Positions 24,702 to 32,353 of a stretch of DNA of 64,000 nt are shown in pieces. A model generated the notes under the pieces. That model was not told where the DNA came from. It ran no database searches and saw nothing but the letters and a program-made list of their open reading frames with translations. Numbering within the stretch: position 1 is the first letter of the stretch; each line of letters begins with the position of its first letter. A program made the position numbers and the translations under genes. Source of the DNA: a virus; the IMG/VR virus record IMGVR_UViG_3300050821_009780, positions 62,001 through 126,000 of that record. The stretch is one strand, 5' to 3'.

Positions 24702-24990
24702 CCCAGTCGAACCCCCAGCGCGGCTCGTACTCCACGCTCTCGCCCGAAGCCAGGCGGAGCGGGGCCTCCTCGGGGGCGTACCGGTGGCCGGGAACGCTCC
24801 AGTAGTGAGCCATGGCGCAGCGGCGGGACTCCCAGCACGCCCGCACACCCTCGTCGGTCAGGCCGCCGTTGATGCGCTCCTCGCCGCAGTACAGGTGCCA
24901 GTAGATGCCCTCATCTACCAGGGAGAAGCGGCGGGTGTACCCGGCGGGCAGCCGGTACGTCCGGTCGAGATCTAGGTAGTTCTGTGCCAC
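24694..24990 (-). CDS. Hypothetical protein (98 aa)
   Basis: Not recognised. GTG 24990 (VAQNYLDLDRTYRLPAGYTR). Beta-rich first half (FSLVDEGIYWHLYCGEERI) then a helix with Cys. Ends FDWDD. It overlaps the terminase start by 8 bp. Position would allow a small terminase or packaging role, but nothing in the sequence shows it. Confidence 0.7.
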   Translation of the reverse strand: MAQNYLDLDRTYRLPAGYTRRFSLVDEGIYWHLYCGEERINGGLTDEGVRACWESRRCAMAHYWSVPGHRYAPEEAPLRLASGESVEYEPRWGFDWDD

Positions 24991-25008
24991 GCAGCAGGCA
25001 ATCGCCTG

Positions 25009-25557
25009 CTACCAGTCGCGGTCCCCGCCCGTCGTGTGGTTGGAGTCGTTATTGTGGTGGTGGTCGCCATCCTCGACGCGGATAACACGATGCGGGTGGC
25101 TGTGAGTGCCGTTGAACCGGCCGTGCTCCATGGCGACCGCCTGGGAGGCGGGGGCCTTGCCGGCCAGCCGCATGAACGTCTCGGAGTCGCTCTCGGCTGC
25201 CTCGCGGGCGGGCACCCGGGACAGGAGCAGCTCGCCGCCCTGCAGCGCGGACAGCGCGACCATGGCCTCCTGCACCAGCGCGGACGCCTTGACCTTCTTC
25301 TTGCCTGCGTCCTGGTCCGCCTTGGCGCCCTTGGCCTTCTTCTTGCCGAGCCACGGCGGCTTCTTCTTGCCGCCCTTGGCGTCGTCCTCATCCTCGTCGT
25401 CATCTTCGTCGTCGCCATCACCGTCGTCGTCCGTGTCGGCGAGCAGCAGCACCAGCTCGTTCAGCCGCTCAGCCGCCGCACGGACCAGCTCCTCGGCATC
25501 GTCGGCCGGGCCGCCCTCGGGGGCGGCGAGCCGCAGAACCTTTTCCAGGGCAGACAA
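25009..25557 (-). CDS. Hypothetical protein with acidic, basic and His/Asn-rich tracts (182 aa)
   Basis: TTG 25557 is the start: GGAGG lies 5 bases before it. The N-terminus (MSALEKVLRLAAPEG) matches that of the gene at 26714 almost exactly. Then a run of Asp/Glu (about residues 40-60), a Lys-rich run (KKKPPWLGKKKAKGAK), a helical segment (ALVQEAMVALSALQGGELLL) and a tail GRFNGTHSHPHRVI followed by EDGDHHHNNDSNH. Such tails can bind metal. Not recognised; perhaps a head-interior or decoration protein. Confidence 0.75.
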   Translation of the reverse strand: MSALEKVLRLAAPEGGPADDAEELVRAAAERLNELVLLLADTDDDGDGDDEDDDEDEDDAKGGKKKPPWLGKKKAKGAKADQDAGKKKVKASALVQEAMVALSALQGGELLLSRVPAREAAESDSETFMRLAGKAPASQAVAMEHGRFNGTHSHPHRVIRVEDGDHHHNNDSNHTTGGDRDW

Positions 25558-25599
25558 TGAGACCTCCGGTGTCGTTAGCTACGGCTGTCTAATCGCCCT

Positions 25600-26721
25600 C
25601 TACATCCGGAGGTTGGGCAGGTAGCCGTTGACCCGCCCGGCGAAGTAGTGGCGCCGCACCCGGTCGATGAGCCGGGCGACCTCGGTGCCGATCTTGCGCC
25701 AGGCGTTAGCCTGGTCCTGGTAGTCCTTCAGCATCTGGGCGAGCGCGCTGCCCTGCTCGGCAGGCGGCACCGCCTGCGCCCCGTAGACGGCGGGCCGACC
25801 AGCCCCGGCATCCTTCTTGCTGGCCGAGTACAGCGCGGACTGGGCCTGGCGCAGGCAGGCGAGGGCCTGGATGACGTCGTTCTTCTCCAGCTTGAGCGCG
25901 GCCATGCGCAGCGCCTGCCGGACGGTGTTGGACAGCGTGACATCGATGCCGTCGGGCACCAGCTTCACCAGCGCGGTGCACTCCTTCGGCGTCGGCAGCG
26001 CCACGTGGGGCGGCAGCGGCGGGGACGGGGAGACAGCCTGGCTGGGCACCTGGTGCAGCCCGTACTGGCCGCGCGGGGCGGGCGCGGCCAGCTTCAGCGC
26101 CTTCCAGGCCGGCTCGTCGGTGACCAGCTGCCCGTCCTGCAGCTGCTTGAGCAGCCGGACCCAGCGGCCCTCGCCCGGGTAGTTGTCCACTACGTGCTCG
26201 GACAGCTTGTCGATGTGCTCCTGCGCGCCCTTCAGGTGCTTGCGGGCGTGGTCGGCGTTGAACTCCCAGACCACCTTCGGGTCCGGCTTGAGCATCTCGT
26301 CGGCGTGCCGCTTGGCGTGCGCCAGCTCGTGCAGCACGGTCTCGGTGAGGTGCGCGGTCGTCGCGATCCGGAGGGACTTGTTCAGCGACCGGGCCAGCCC
26401 GACGCACTGCCGGACCGCCTCCAGCTCGGCGGCCTCGGCCGGGTAGTGGTGCCGGAGGTCGTCCACCAGGAAGTGCATGTTGTCCAGGGCGACGGACAGG
26501 TGGTTGGCGATGTGCGTCGAGTGGTACTTGCGCAGCTCGGCGGTGCCTGCCTTCAGCGCGGCGGACATCCGCTCCTCCCCGTGCCCCACCGCCCGCACCG
26601 TATCGTCGATGCGGTGCGCGACGAGCATCTCCCTGGAGTCCTTGTCACCGGGGGTGGCCGGGAGCGGCAGCTTGTCCCGGCCGGGGAAGGGGGAGGCCCC
26701 GGGGAACCCGCGCTCAGCCAT
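25600..26721 (-). CDS. Hypothetical helical protein (373 aa)
   Basis: Not recognised. ATG 26721 (MAERGFPGASPFPGRDKLPL), overlapping the upstream stop by 8 bp. Mostly long helices with many His (HSTHIANHLSVALDNMHFL, TVLHELAHAKRHADEML) and a Pro-rich linker near residue 240. HELAHAKRH looks like a zincin HExxH only at first sight; the motif reads H-E-L-A-H, which does satisfy HExxH, but no other protease features are seen. Lies between terminase and the sugar island, probably virion-related. Confidence 0.72.
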   Translation of the reverse strand: MAERGFPGASPFPGRDKLPLPATPGDKDSREMLVAHRIDDTVRAVGHGEERMSAALKAGTAELRKYHSTHIANHLSVALDNMHFLVDDLRHHYPAEAAELEAVRQCVGLARSLNKSLRIATTAHLTETVLHELAHAKRHADEMLKPDPKVVWEFNADHARKHLKGAQEHIDKLSEHVVDNYPGEGRWVRLLKQLQDGQLVTDEPAWKALKLAAPAPRGQYGLHQVPSQAVSPSPPLPPHVALPTPKECTALVKLVPDGIDVTLSNTVRQALRMAALKLEKNDVIQALACLRQAQSALYSASKKDAGAGRPAVYGAQAVPPAEQGSALAQMLKDYQDQANAWRKIGTEVARLIDRVRRHYFAGRVNGYLPNLRM

Positions 26722-27199
26722 TCTTCTTCCCGCCCATGGTGCGATCCTTCTCCCACTCGGCGACGTTGCGCTGCGCGGCGGCGCGGACATCTGGGTGCGT
26801 CCGCTTGCCCTTGCCGCTCTTGGTCTTCCACCCGCCGGGGTTGACTCCCGCTGCCCATTTCTTCACGACCCCCACGGCGACCCGGTAGGCATCGTGCTTG
26901 CCGTACCGCTTGACCAGGTGGAACCACAGGTGCTGAATGTACGGCGGCAGGTGCAGGCCCTTGTGGTGGAACAGCCCGGGGCCGCCCGACGGGACGGTGG
27001 GCTTGTCCACGGTGGACGCCTCGGCGGTGTGCGGGGTAAGGCTGACCGTCAACCTGCCGTGTGCTCGGCGGCAGCTAGCCGGGTCGGCATTCTCGCCGTG
27101 GTGGACTTTGGCGTACCACGGGCACTCGCTCATGAGGAAGTCGTGGGCGTGCTGCTCCTCCTCGGCGGCGAGCCGCAGCACCTTCTCCAGGGCGGTCAC
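26714..27199 (-). CDS. Hypothetical protein sharing an N-terminal tag (161 aa)
   Basis: GTG 27199. The first residues (TALEKVLRLAAEEEQ) match the gene at 25009. Then ECPWYAKVHHGENADPASC, a Pro/Ser-rich linker, and a folded part YIQHLWFHLVKRYGKHDAYR with GVVKKWAAGVNPGGWKT, which resembles the short basic domain found in some phage head-associated proteins. Ends Lys-rich (MGGKKNG). Function unknown. Confidence 0.72.
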   Translation of the reverse strand: MTALEKVLRLAAEEEQHAHDFLMSECPWYAKVHHGENADPASCRRAHGRLTVSLTPHTAEASTVDKPTVPSGGPGLFHHKGLHLPPYIQHLWFHLVKRYGKHDAYRVAVGVVKKWAAGVNPGGWKTKSGKGKRTHPDVRAAAQRNVAEWEKDRTMGGKKNG

Positions 27200-27702
27200 T
27201 CGACCAGGCCCTCCTTCTGCATGTGCGGGAACAGGGTGGACTGGACCCAGAACTGCAGGTCGGTGCCGGCCACCGGGTCCTGGACGCTGACCGCCTGCTG
27301 CAGCAGGGCCTGGACGCAGCGGATAAACTTCTGATCCCGTTCGGCGAGCGCGGACTGGAGCTGCTCCGGGTTGGCCCGGACCACCCGCAGCCGCAGCATG
27401 GCGTCGCGCAGCGCCGAGAGCGCGCTGTTGAGGGAGGACAGCGCGGCCCGCTCGCTGCCGGGGTCGGTGTAACCGCCCAGCTCGGGGTACCCATACGGCT
27501 TGCGGGACGCCTGCATGTGCTTGGAGAACTGGTTGATGGCGGCGGACGCCTCCATCAACACCTCGACCGGGGCACCGACCGCGAGCAGATCGGCCTTGAG
27601 CGTCTCGGCGAGCTGGGCAACCGCCGCGCGCAGGTCCTTATCCGCTACCGATTCGGGCACGTTGAACAGGCACTCAAGGCTGGCCGGGAAGGAATCGCTC
27701 AC
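27196..27702 (-). CDS. Hypothetical helical protein (168 aa)
   Basis: Not recognised. GTG 27702 (VSDSFPASLECLFNVPESVA), with GGAAG just upstream. Four long helices by eye (RAAVAQLAETLKADLLAVG, VLMEASAAINQFSKHM, LSSLNSALSALRDAMLRLR, KFIRCVQALLQQAVS). Co-translated with the next gene (4-bp overlap). Confidence 0.72.
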   Translation of the reverse strand: MSDSFPASLECLFNVPESVADKDLRAAVAQLAETLKADLLAVGAPVEVLMEASAAINQFSKHMQASRKPYGYPELGGYTDPGSERAALSSLNSALSALRDAMLRLRVVRANPEQLQSALAERDQKFIRCVQALLQQAVSVQDPVAGTDLQFWVQSTLFPHMQKEGLVE

Positions 27703-27718
27703 CTTCCGGTAATCGGGC

Positions 27719-28060
27719 CTACTTGGGCGGGTCGATGCCGTGGCACTCCGGGTCGCCCGGCACCACGTACATCACGCCGAACTGGTCCACGTACATGCCG
27801 TCGGTGCCGAGGCAGGCGCGCATCAGGGACGGATACCCGGCAGGGGTGTCCACCCTGGTCCAGCGCGGGATCTTCGCAGCCGACGAGTACTTATCCGGAG
27901 TGGCGTTCGCCGGGAGCGCCAGTCCGGTGCGCACGGTGATGTAGGTGACAGCGGGCGCGCGGTGGGTCGTGGACCAGACGGTATTCCAGATGACCGCGAA
28001 CAATATCACGGCGAGGACACCGAACAGGAAGTGGTCGAACCTGAACTGGAGCTTCTTCAC
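27719..28060 (-). CDS. Membrane-anchored hypothetical protein (113 aa)
   Basis: GTG 28060 preceded by TAGGAC. A basic N-terminus (VKKLQFRFDH) leads into one membrane helix (FLFGVLAVILFAVIWNTVW, residues about 11-29), then a roughly 84-residue extracytoplasmic domain with two Cys (MRACLGTDG, DPECHGIDPP) that may form a disulfide. N-in, C-out topology is predicted. It could face the cell wall side during infection. Not recognised. Confidence 0.75.
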   Translation of the reverse strand: MKKLQFRFDHFLFGVLAVILFAVIWNTVWSTTHRAPAVTYITVRTGLALPANATPDKYSSAAKIPRWTRVDTPAGYPSLMRACLGTDGMYVDQFGVMYVVPGDPECHGIDPPK

Positions 28061-28077
28061 GGCAGGTCCTATCGCGG

Positions 28078-28545
28078 TTACGGCAGCTTGCGCAGGCCGA
28101 AGTTCATCTCCTGGCCTTCCAGCCGATAGTTGTCCTTGGCGAACTTCACCTTGCCGCCGAGGCCGTAGGCGGCGCCGTACCGCGCGCTCAGGTGGTTGCC
28201 GGGCACCCAGTAGTCGAAGGTCTCCTCGGTGCAGAACCGGCGGTGGGTCGGATCGGTGTAGGCGTTCCGGTGCTTCCAGTGGGAGACCCGGATGTCGAGC
28301 ACGCCGTCCTCGTGCAGCACCCGCCAGCACTCCTGCATGAACAGGACGGGCTTGTCCACGTGCTCGAAGATGTCGTAGGCGCGGATGCAGGAGACGCTGC
28401 CGTCGGCCCAGGGCCACGGAGCGGTGTCCAGATCATAGACGACATCTACTTCCGGGATGTCGGCGATGTCCACGTTGACGTACCGCGGCAGCCGGTCGGT
28501 GCCGCTGCCCAGGTTCAGGTAGATTCCCACGGCAGTGTTACCCAT
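28078..28545 (-). CDS. SAM-dependent methyltransferase (155 aa)
   Basis: ATG 28545 (MGNTAVGIYLNLGSG). Compact class I methyltransferase: YLNLGSGTDRLPRYVNVDI is the SAM-binding motif I region, VYDLDTAPWPWADGSVSCI and RAYDIFEHVDKP motif II/III, then WRVLHEDGVLDIRV. Short versions with this N-terminus are typical of sugar or glycan methyltransferases in polysaccharide clusters. It is the last gene of the sugar island and overlaps the glycosyltransferase gene by 8 bp. Confidence 0.82.
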   Translation of the reverse strand: MGNTAVGIYLNLGSGTDRLPRYVNVDIADIPEVDVVYDLDTAPWPWADGSVSCIRAYDIFEHVDKPVLFMQECWRVLHEDGVLDIRVSHWKHRNAYTDPTHRRFCTEETFDYWVPGNHLSARYGAAYGLGGKVKFAKDNYRLEGQEMNFGLRKLP

Positions 28546-29248
28546 CAGCCAGGAGGTACCGCTGGGGCGGCGCGTCCGGCAGGTAGCAGCGGGACTGCAG
28601 GTCCTCGAAGGCGGCCGGTGAGCAGTGCGCCCCGCCGTACTGGCCGATGTGCTGGGACCTCGCCAGGTGCGGGTAGACGACCTTCCGGCCCTGCTCCCGG
28701 CACCAGTAGTCGTTGAGCCGCCAGTCCCAGCCGTTGTGCTCGTAGTTGAACGTCCAGTCGGCGGCCAGCTGCTCCCAGCGGTCGCGCCAGGTGCCCCAGA
28801 CCCAGCCGTGAAACTCCTGCTCGACGCTGACGGCGGCGGCCTGCTGCGGGTCTCGCGGGTACTGCCGGTAGGTAGAGACCGCCAGGATGCCTGGGTCAGC
28901 GGCGAACCGCTCACTCGCCCAGGCAAAGTACTCCAGGGTGTCCGCGCCGACCGTGATGTCGTCCTCGGCGAGGATGACGAAATCGTCCGGCTGCGAGTAA
29001 TCGGGGAAGGCCCCGAACCCGCAGGTGACGGCGTGGAACGGGTTGGCCTGCACGCCGAGGTGCCTGCTGTTGACGTGCACGGTCACGGACGGCAGGGCCG
29101 CCTCGGCGATGACGCGTTCCATGTGCGGGCAGCCCGGTTCCACGTGGAAGTCCAGGGGCGTGTTCTCGACGCCGCGCACCCGCGCCCAGCTGGCCAGCAC
29201 CTCCTGCATGTAGTTGGCCCGACTGAACGCGGTAAAGACGACCCTCAT
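28538..29248 (-). CDS. Glycosyltransferase (236 aa)
   Basis: ATG 29248 (MRVVFTAFSRANYMQEVL). GT-A type: begins with the VVFTAF-R strand, ends the nucleotide-binding half with DDFVILAEDDITVGADTL, an acidic EDD metal site as in N-acetylglucosaminyltransferase-like enzymes. The C-terminal half is Trp/Tyr-rich (WGTWRDRWEQL, NGWDWRLNDYW), giving acceptor contacts. It is a paralogue of the gene at 29910 (both start V/A-F-T-A then W/RVRG-E). Transfers a sugar to an unknown acceptor. Confidence 0.82.
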   Translation of the reverse strand: MRVVFTAFSRANYMQEVLASWARVRGVENTPLDFHVEPGCPHMERVIAEAALPSVTVHVNSRHLGVQANPFHAVTCGFGAFPDYSQPDDFVILAEDDITVGADTLEYFAWASERFAADPGILAVSTYRQYPRDPQQAAAVSVEQEFHGWVWGTWRDRWEQLAADWTFNYEHNGWDWRLNDYWCREQGRKVVYPHLARSQHIGQYGGAHCSPAAFEDLQSRCYLPDAPPQRYLLADG

Positions 29249-29913
29249 CACCCGTTCGGCCTCGCAATCTCGGGGGGCGGCCACGGCTCGGTCCACTGCC
29301 CGGCCTCGACCATCTTCCTGGCCTGCTGGAACAGCAGCTCGTCGTACTGCATGCGCCCGCCCTCGGTCATGCCCGCGCCGCGCAGGTGCTGCGCCCAGTG
29401 GTGGGTGAAGCTGTAGCCGGTGCGGAGCCGGGACCGCCAGCCTTGCCGTGACCCTCGGTAGCTGAACCAGTCATCTGTGTAATAATGACAGGTGAGCAGC
29501 GGGACGATCTTCTCCAGCTGCGCCCGGGACACGAACGGCAGCGCGGTCATGCTGACCTCAGCCCAGTCCCGGCCGACGACGCCGACCTGCGGGCAGGACT
29601 GGGGGTAGCCGTCCGGAGCGTACACCTGCGGGGCGGGCAAGAAGCCGAGGTCGGCGGCCTCGACGGCCGGCTGCGCCCAGCCCGGGTGCGGCTCGATGTC
29701 ATCGCAGGTGAAGTGAAAGTACCGGGCACGGGTGCTGGCCCGGTCCAGCCCGGCCTGCCAGGCGGCCCCGCAGGTGGGGTGGTTGCGCTCGATGATGAGG
29801 TTCAGCTCGTAGGCACCGCCGGCGCAGTCACGGTACGCCTGCCAGCAGCGCTCGAAGTGATCTTCCCGGCCATCGACTGTCGGAATTATTACACTGATGA
29901 CGGGAAGGCTCAC
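29248..29913 (-). CDS. Glycosyltransferase-like protein (221 aa)
   Basis: GTG 29913 with GAGGAGAC upstream. VSLPVISVIIPTVDGRE is a GT2-type opening; YFHFTCDDIEPHPGWA provides the acidic metal-binding site. The rest (YAPDGYPQSCPQVG, YYTDDWFSYRG) is acceptor-side. One of four adjacent glycosyltransferase-like genes. The substrate is unknown. Confidence 0.8.
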   Translation of the reverse strand: MSLPVISVIIPTVDGREDHFERCWQAYRDCAGGAYELNLIIERNHPTCGAAWQAGLDRASTRARYFHFTCDDIEPHPGWAQPAVEAADLGFLPAPQVYAPDGYPQSCPQVGVVGRDWAEVSMTALPFVSRAQLEKIVPLLTCHYYTDDWFSYRGSRQGWRSRLRTGYSFTHHWAQHLRGAGMTEGGRMQYDELLFQQARKMVEAGQWTEPWPPPEIARPNG

Positions 29914-30638
29914 GTCTCCTCGATCCACGTGCTGAGGTACCCGCACTCGCGGCGCCCCTTGACCTCGTAGTACTGCTGCGGCGGGTAGTGCTGGCTGAAG
30001 CACCGCGACTGGACCTGATCGAGCGGGGGCTGCGGCTGGTAGCCGAACTCGCCGATGTCCTGCGCCCGGCTCAGGGCGGGCCGGAGGACGTCGTAACCCC
30101 GGCGCTGGCACCACGCCTGATCGATCCACTGGTACCAGTCCCCGTACCGGGACTCCGCCCAGGCAGCGCTGAGCAGCGCCCACTTCTCCCGGTGGAAGCC
30201 GTGCAGCCAGCCGATGGTCTGGGTACGCCAGACAGCGGCGGGGCCGCCGTCCAGGGCGGTATCGCGCCAGCAGGACAGGGCGAGGACGGTAGGGTCGTCG
30301 CGGTAGTTGTCGCGGTGCCAGGCGTGCAGCTCCAGCGCGTCATCGGAGGGCAGGTAGTCGTCCGAGGCGAGCACGGCGTAGCCCGCCCGGCGGCAGCCGA
30401 TGTCCAGCGCCTGCTGGGTATTGCGCGAGGCACCGAGCTGCTTCAGGTTGACATAGACGTACCGCTCGGCGAAGTCCACCGACCAGCACAGCTCCCGCAC
30501 CTCCTCGCAGCCAGGCTCGCAACAGAACTGGAGGACGGCATCTTCGATACCGCGGACCTTGGACCAGGCGTCCAGGGTCTGCCGGAGGTAGTCCGGGCGG
30601 TTCCAGGCGGTGAAGGCGACAGCGGTGCGCTCAGCCAC
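29910..30638 (-). CDS. Glycosyltransferase (242 aa), paralogue of 28538
   Basis: GTG 30638 (VAERTAVAFTAWNRPDYLRQ). Same layout as the gene at 28538: AVAFTAWNRPDY, VRGIEDAVLQFCCEPGCEE, YAVLASDDYLPSDDALELH with an SDD metal site, then WLHGFHREKWALL and YQWIDQAWCQRRG. Most likely arose by duplication. It overlaps both neighbours by 4-8 bp, so the enzymes are made together. Confidence 0.82.
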   Translation of the reverse strand: MAERTAVAFTAWNRPDYLRQTLDAWSKVRGIEDAVLQFCCEPGCEEVRELCWSVDFAERYVYVNLKQLGASRNTQQALDIGCRRAGYAVLASDDYLPSDDALELHAWHRDNYRDDPTVLALSCWRDTALDGGPAAVWRTQTIGWLHGFHREKWALLSAAWAESRYGDWYQWIDQAWCQRRGYDVLRPALSRAQDIGEFGYQPQPPLDQVQSRCFSQHYPPQQYYEVKGRRECGYLSTWIEET

Positions 30639-31068
30639 GGCCGGCCTCCAGCACCCGGCGGCGGATCTCGGTGGTGGAGATAGACAGGCTCTGCCGGTAG
30701 GGCACCCAGGCGAGGATGACCCCCTGGGCATCGAGCCAGTCCTGGGTCACGCCGACCTGGGCCAGGTAGTCCTTCCCCCGGCCCGGTGCCCAGTCCGTCC
30801 CGATCGCGAGCACGTCCGGATGGAATTCGGCCACCATCTCCTTGCCGGCCGAATCGTTCAGCCGGGTCTCGTAGCCGAGCAGATGGAGCGCCAGGATACG
30901 CTCCCGCTCACTCATGATCGGGGCGGGCTTGAACTCCCGCACGAACCGGTCGGTATTAATCCCGACGACGAGCCGGTCGCCGAGAGCCGCGCACTGCTGG
31001 AGAAATGCCACGTGCCCGAAATGCAGGATATCGAACGTGCCGATGGTCAGCACCAGCCGGGGACTCAC
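30631..31068 (-). CDS. Cytidylyltransferase-like nucleotidyltransferase (145 aa)
   Basis: GTG 31068 in a GTGA overlap. LTIGTFDILHFGHVAFLQQ holds the HxGH nucleotide-binding motif, and SLSISTTEIRRR the ISTTxIxxR motif, both defining TagD/RfaE2-type enzymes. Length equals the family norm. It activates a small phosphate or sugar phosphate as a CDP- or ADP-derivative, giving a donor for the neighbouring transferases. Substrate cannot be read from sequence. Confidence 0.88.
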   Translation of the reverse strand: MSPRLVLTIGTFDILHFGHVAFLQQCAALGDRLVVGINTDRFVREFKPAPIMSERERILALHLLGYETRLNDSAGKEMVAEFHPDVLAIGTDWAPGRGKDYLAQVGVTQDWLDAQGVILAWVPYRQSLSISTTEIRRRVLEAGRG

Positions 31069-31697
31069 TCGCACCACCGGAAACACGGGACGGGGATCTC
31101 CGGCCGCTCGTGCGGCTGAGCAGGCTTCGGCTGCGGCCCGTTCTGCGTGGTGTCCCAGGCGGACCACTGGTAGTCGTACACCGGGCGGCGCAGCAGCACC
31201 TCGTGCTTCAGCAGCGGCAGCACGCTGTTCACGTACACCATGTCCTCACCGGTGTAGCCGTACCCGCCGCGCAGGAAGGTGCCCTGCTTCGCCAAGCTGG
31301 ACCGCACCGGGTTCATGTGGGTGAACCGGCGCTGGTAGCCGGAGTCCCGGTTGCCGGGCTGCAGGGCGATGCTCACGTCGGTGTAGAAGCCGGGGGTGCC
31401 GTGGTTGATGTGCCGCCAGCCGACCACGTCCGGGTCGCTGCGCAGCGCCTCCAGGATGTCGGCCACGTAGTACGAGGCGACCTTGTCGTCGTCGTCCACG
31501 AAGCACAGGTAGTCACCCTCGGCGGCGTACAGCAGCCGCTCGCGGTACGCCTCCAGCAGCTCCTCGCCCTGGTTCTGCAGGGCCACCACCTCAACTTGCT
31601 CGGCGGCGGCCTGGCACTGCGGCAGCAGCTCGCTGAGCAGGTGCAGGAACTTGTGCTGCCGGCGGGCGAGGGTGGGGATGAGGACGGACAGTCTCAC
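31065..31697 (-). CDS. Family 2-like glycosyltransferase (210 aa)
   Basis: GTG 31697 (VRLSVLIPTLARRQHKFLHL). GT-A fold: LSVLIPT strand, EGDYLCFVDDDDKVASYY with the DxD site, YTGEDMVYVNSVLPLL with the acidic catalytic region (ED). Family 2 members build polysaccharides or decorate lipids and proteins. Next to the cytidylyltransferase and FkbM-type methyltransferase. Confidence 0.85.
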   Translation of the reverse strand: MRLSVLIPTLARRQHKFLHLLSELLPQCQAAAEQVEVVALQNQGEELLEAYRERLLYAAEGDYLCFVDDDDKVASYYVADILEALRSDPDVVGWRHINHGTPGFYTDVSIALQPGNRDSGYQRRFTHMNPVRSSLAKQGTFLRGGYGYTGEDMVYVNSVLPLLKHEVLLRRPVYDYQWSAWDTTQNGPQPKPAQPHERPEIPVPCFRWCE

Positions 31698-32353
31698 AGC
31701 GTCGCCCGTATCCAGCCGTTCTGCGGCTCAGCATCATAAGGCGGCACCCCGTCCGGGTAAGGGTAAGGGATGACCTCCAGCCGGTAGGCGGACAGCATCT
31801 CCTGGCAGGTGTCCCGCAGCGCGGGGGAGTGCCATTCGACCAGCCACTCGGTGCGGCCCATGAGGGTGCCGGCCCCCTCCAGCACCCGGACCTCGCCACC
31901 CTCGGTATCCACCTTCACCAGCTGCGGCACCCCGTACTGCGCGGCGAGGGCATCCAGGGTGACGCACCGGACGGTACGACGGCCGGTCTCGCCGCTCCAC
32001 CACAGATCCGGGGAGTGCCCGACCAGCTCCGGGGCCAGCAGCTCCCCGCCCTGGATGGCGCCCGCGCACACGGACAGCTCCAGAGTGCCGGTGCGCTCGG
32101 CGGCAGCCCCCTGGAGGAGGGTGACCCGGCCGTCGCTGCCGAACTCCCGCACGAGCACCTCCCACGCCTCGGCGGACGGCTCCAGCGCCACCGCCCGGCG
32201 GAACCGCCCGGCGGTCACCATGGCCCGCAGCGACTGGCCGTGGTTGGCGCCTACGTCAAAGGCGAGGTCTCCCTCGAAGTTCCACAGCCAGTAGTGCAGC
32301 GGGACCGGGTCGTTGGTCTCGTAGGAGACCCCGTTGTACTGGACCGGCGTCAT
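31694..32353 (-). CDS. FkbM-type methyltransferase (219 aa)
   Basis: ATG 32353 in an ATGA overlap. FDVGANHGQSLRAMV is the SAM site, AVALEPSAEAWEVLVREF and RVTLLQGAAAERTGTLEL follow the family order, and VTLDALAAQYGV with LVKVDTEGGEVRVLEGA is the FkbM hallmark. These enzymes O-methylate sugars or glycans. It follows the epimerase gene in the island. Confidence 0.88.
   Translation of the reverse strand: MTPVQYNGVSYETNDPVPLHYWLWNFEGDLAFDVGANHGQSLRAMVTAGRFRRAVALEPSAEAWEVLVREFGSDGRVTLLQGAAAERTGTLELSVCAGAIQGGELLAPELVGHSPDLWWSGETGRRTVRCVTLDALAAQYGVPQLVKVDTEGGEVRVLEGAGTLMGRTEWLVEWHSPALRDTCQEMLSAYRLEVIPYPYPDGVPPYDAEPQNGWIRATL

Noticed and set aside
25600-26721. HELAH as a zinc protease motif
   Set aside because: HExxH alone occurs by chance in His-rich helices; no third ligand or protease context was found.
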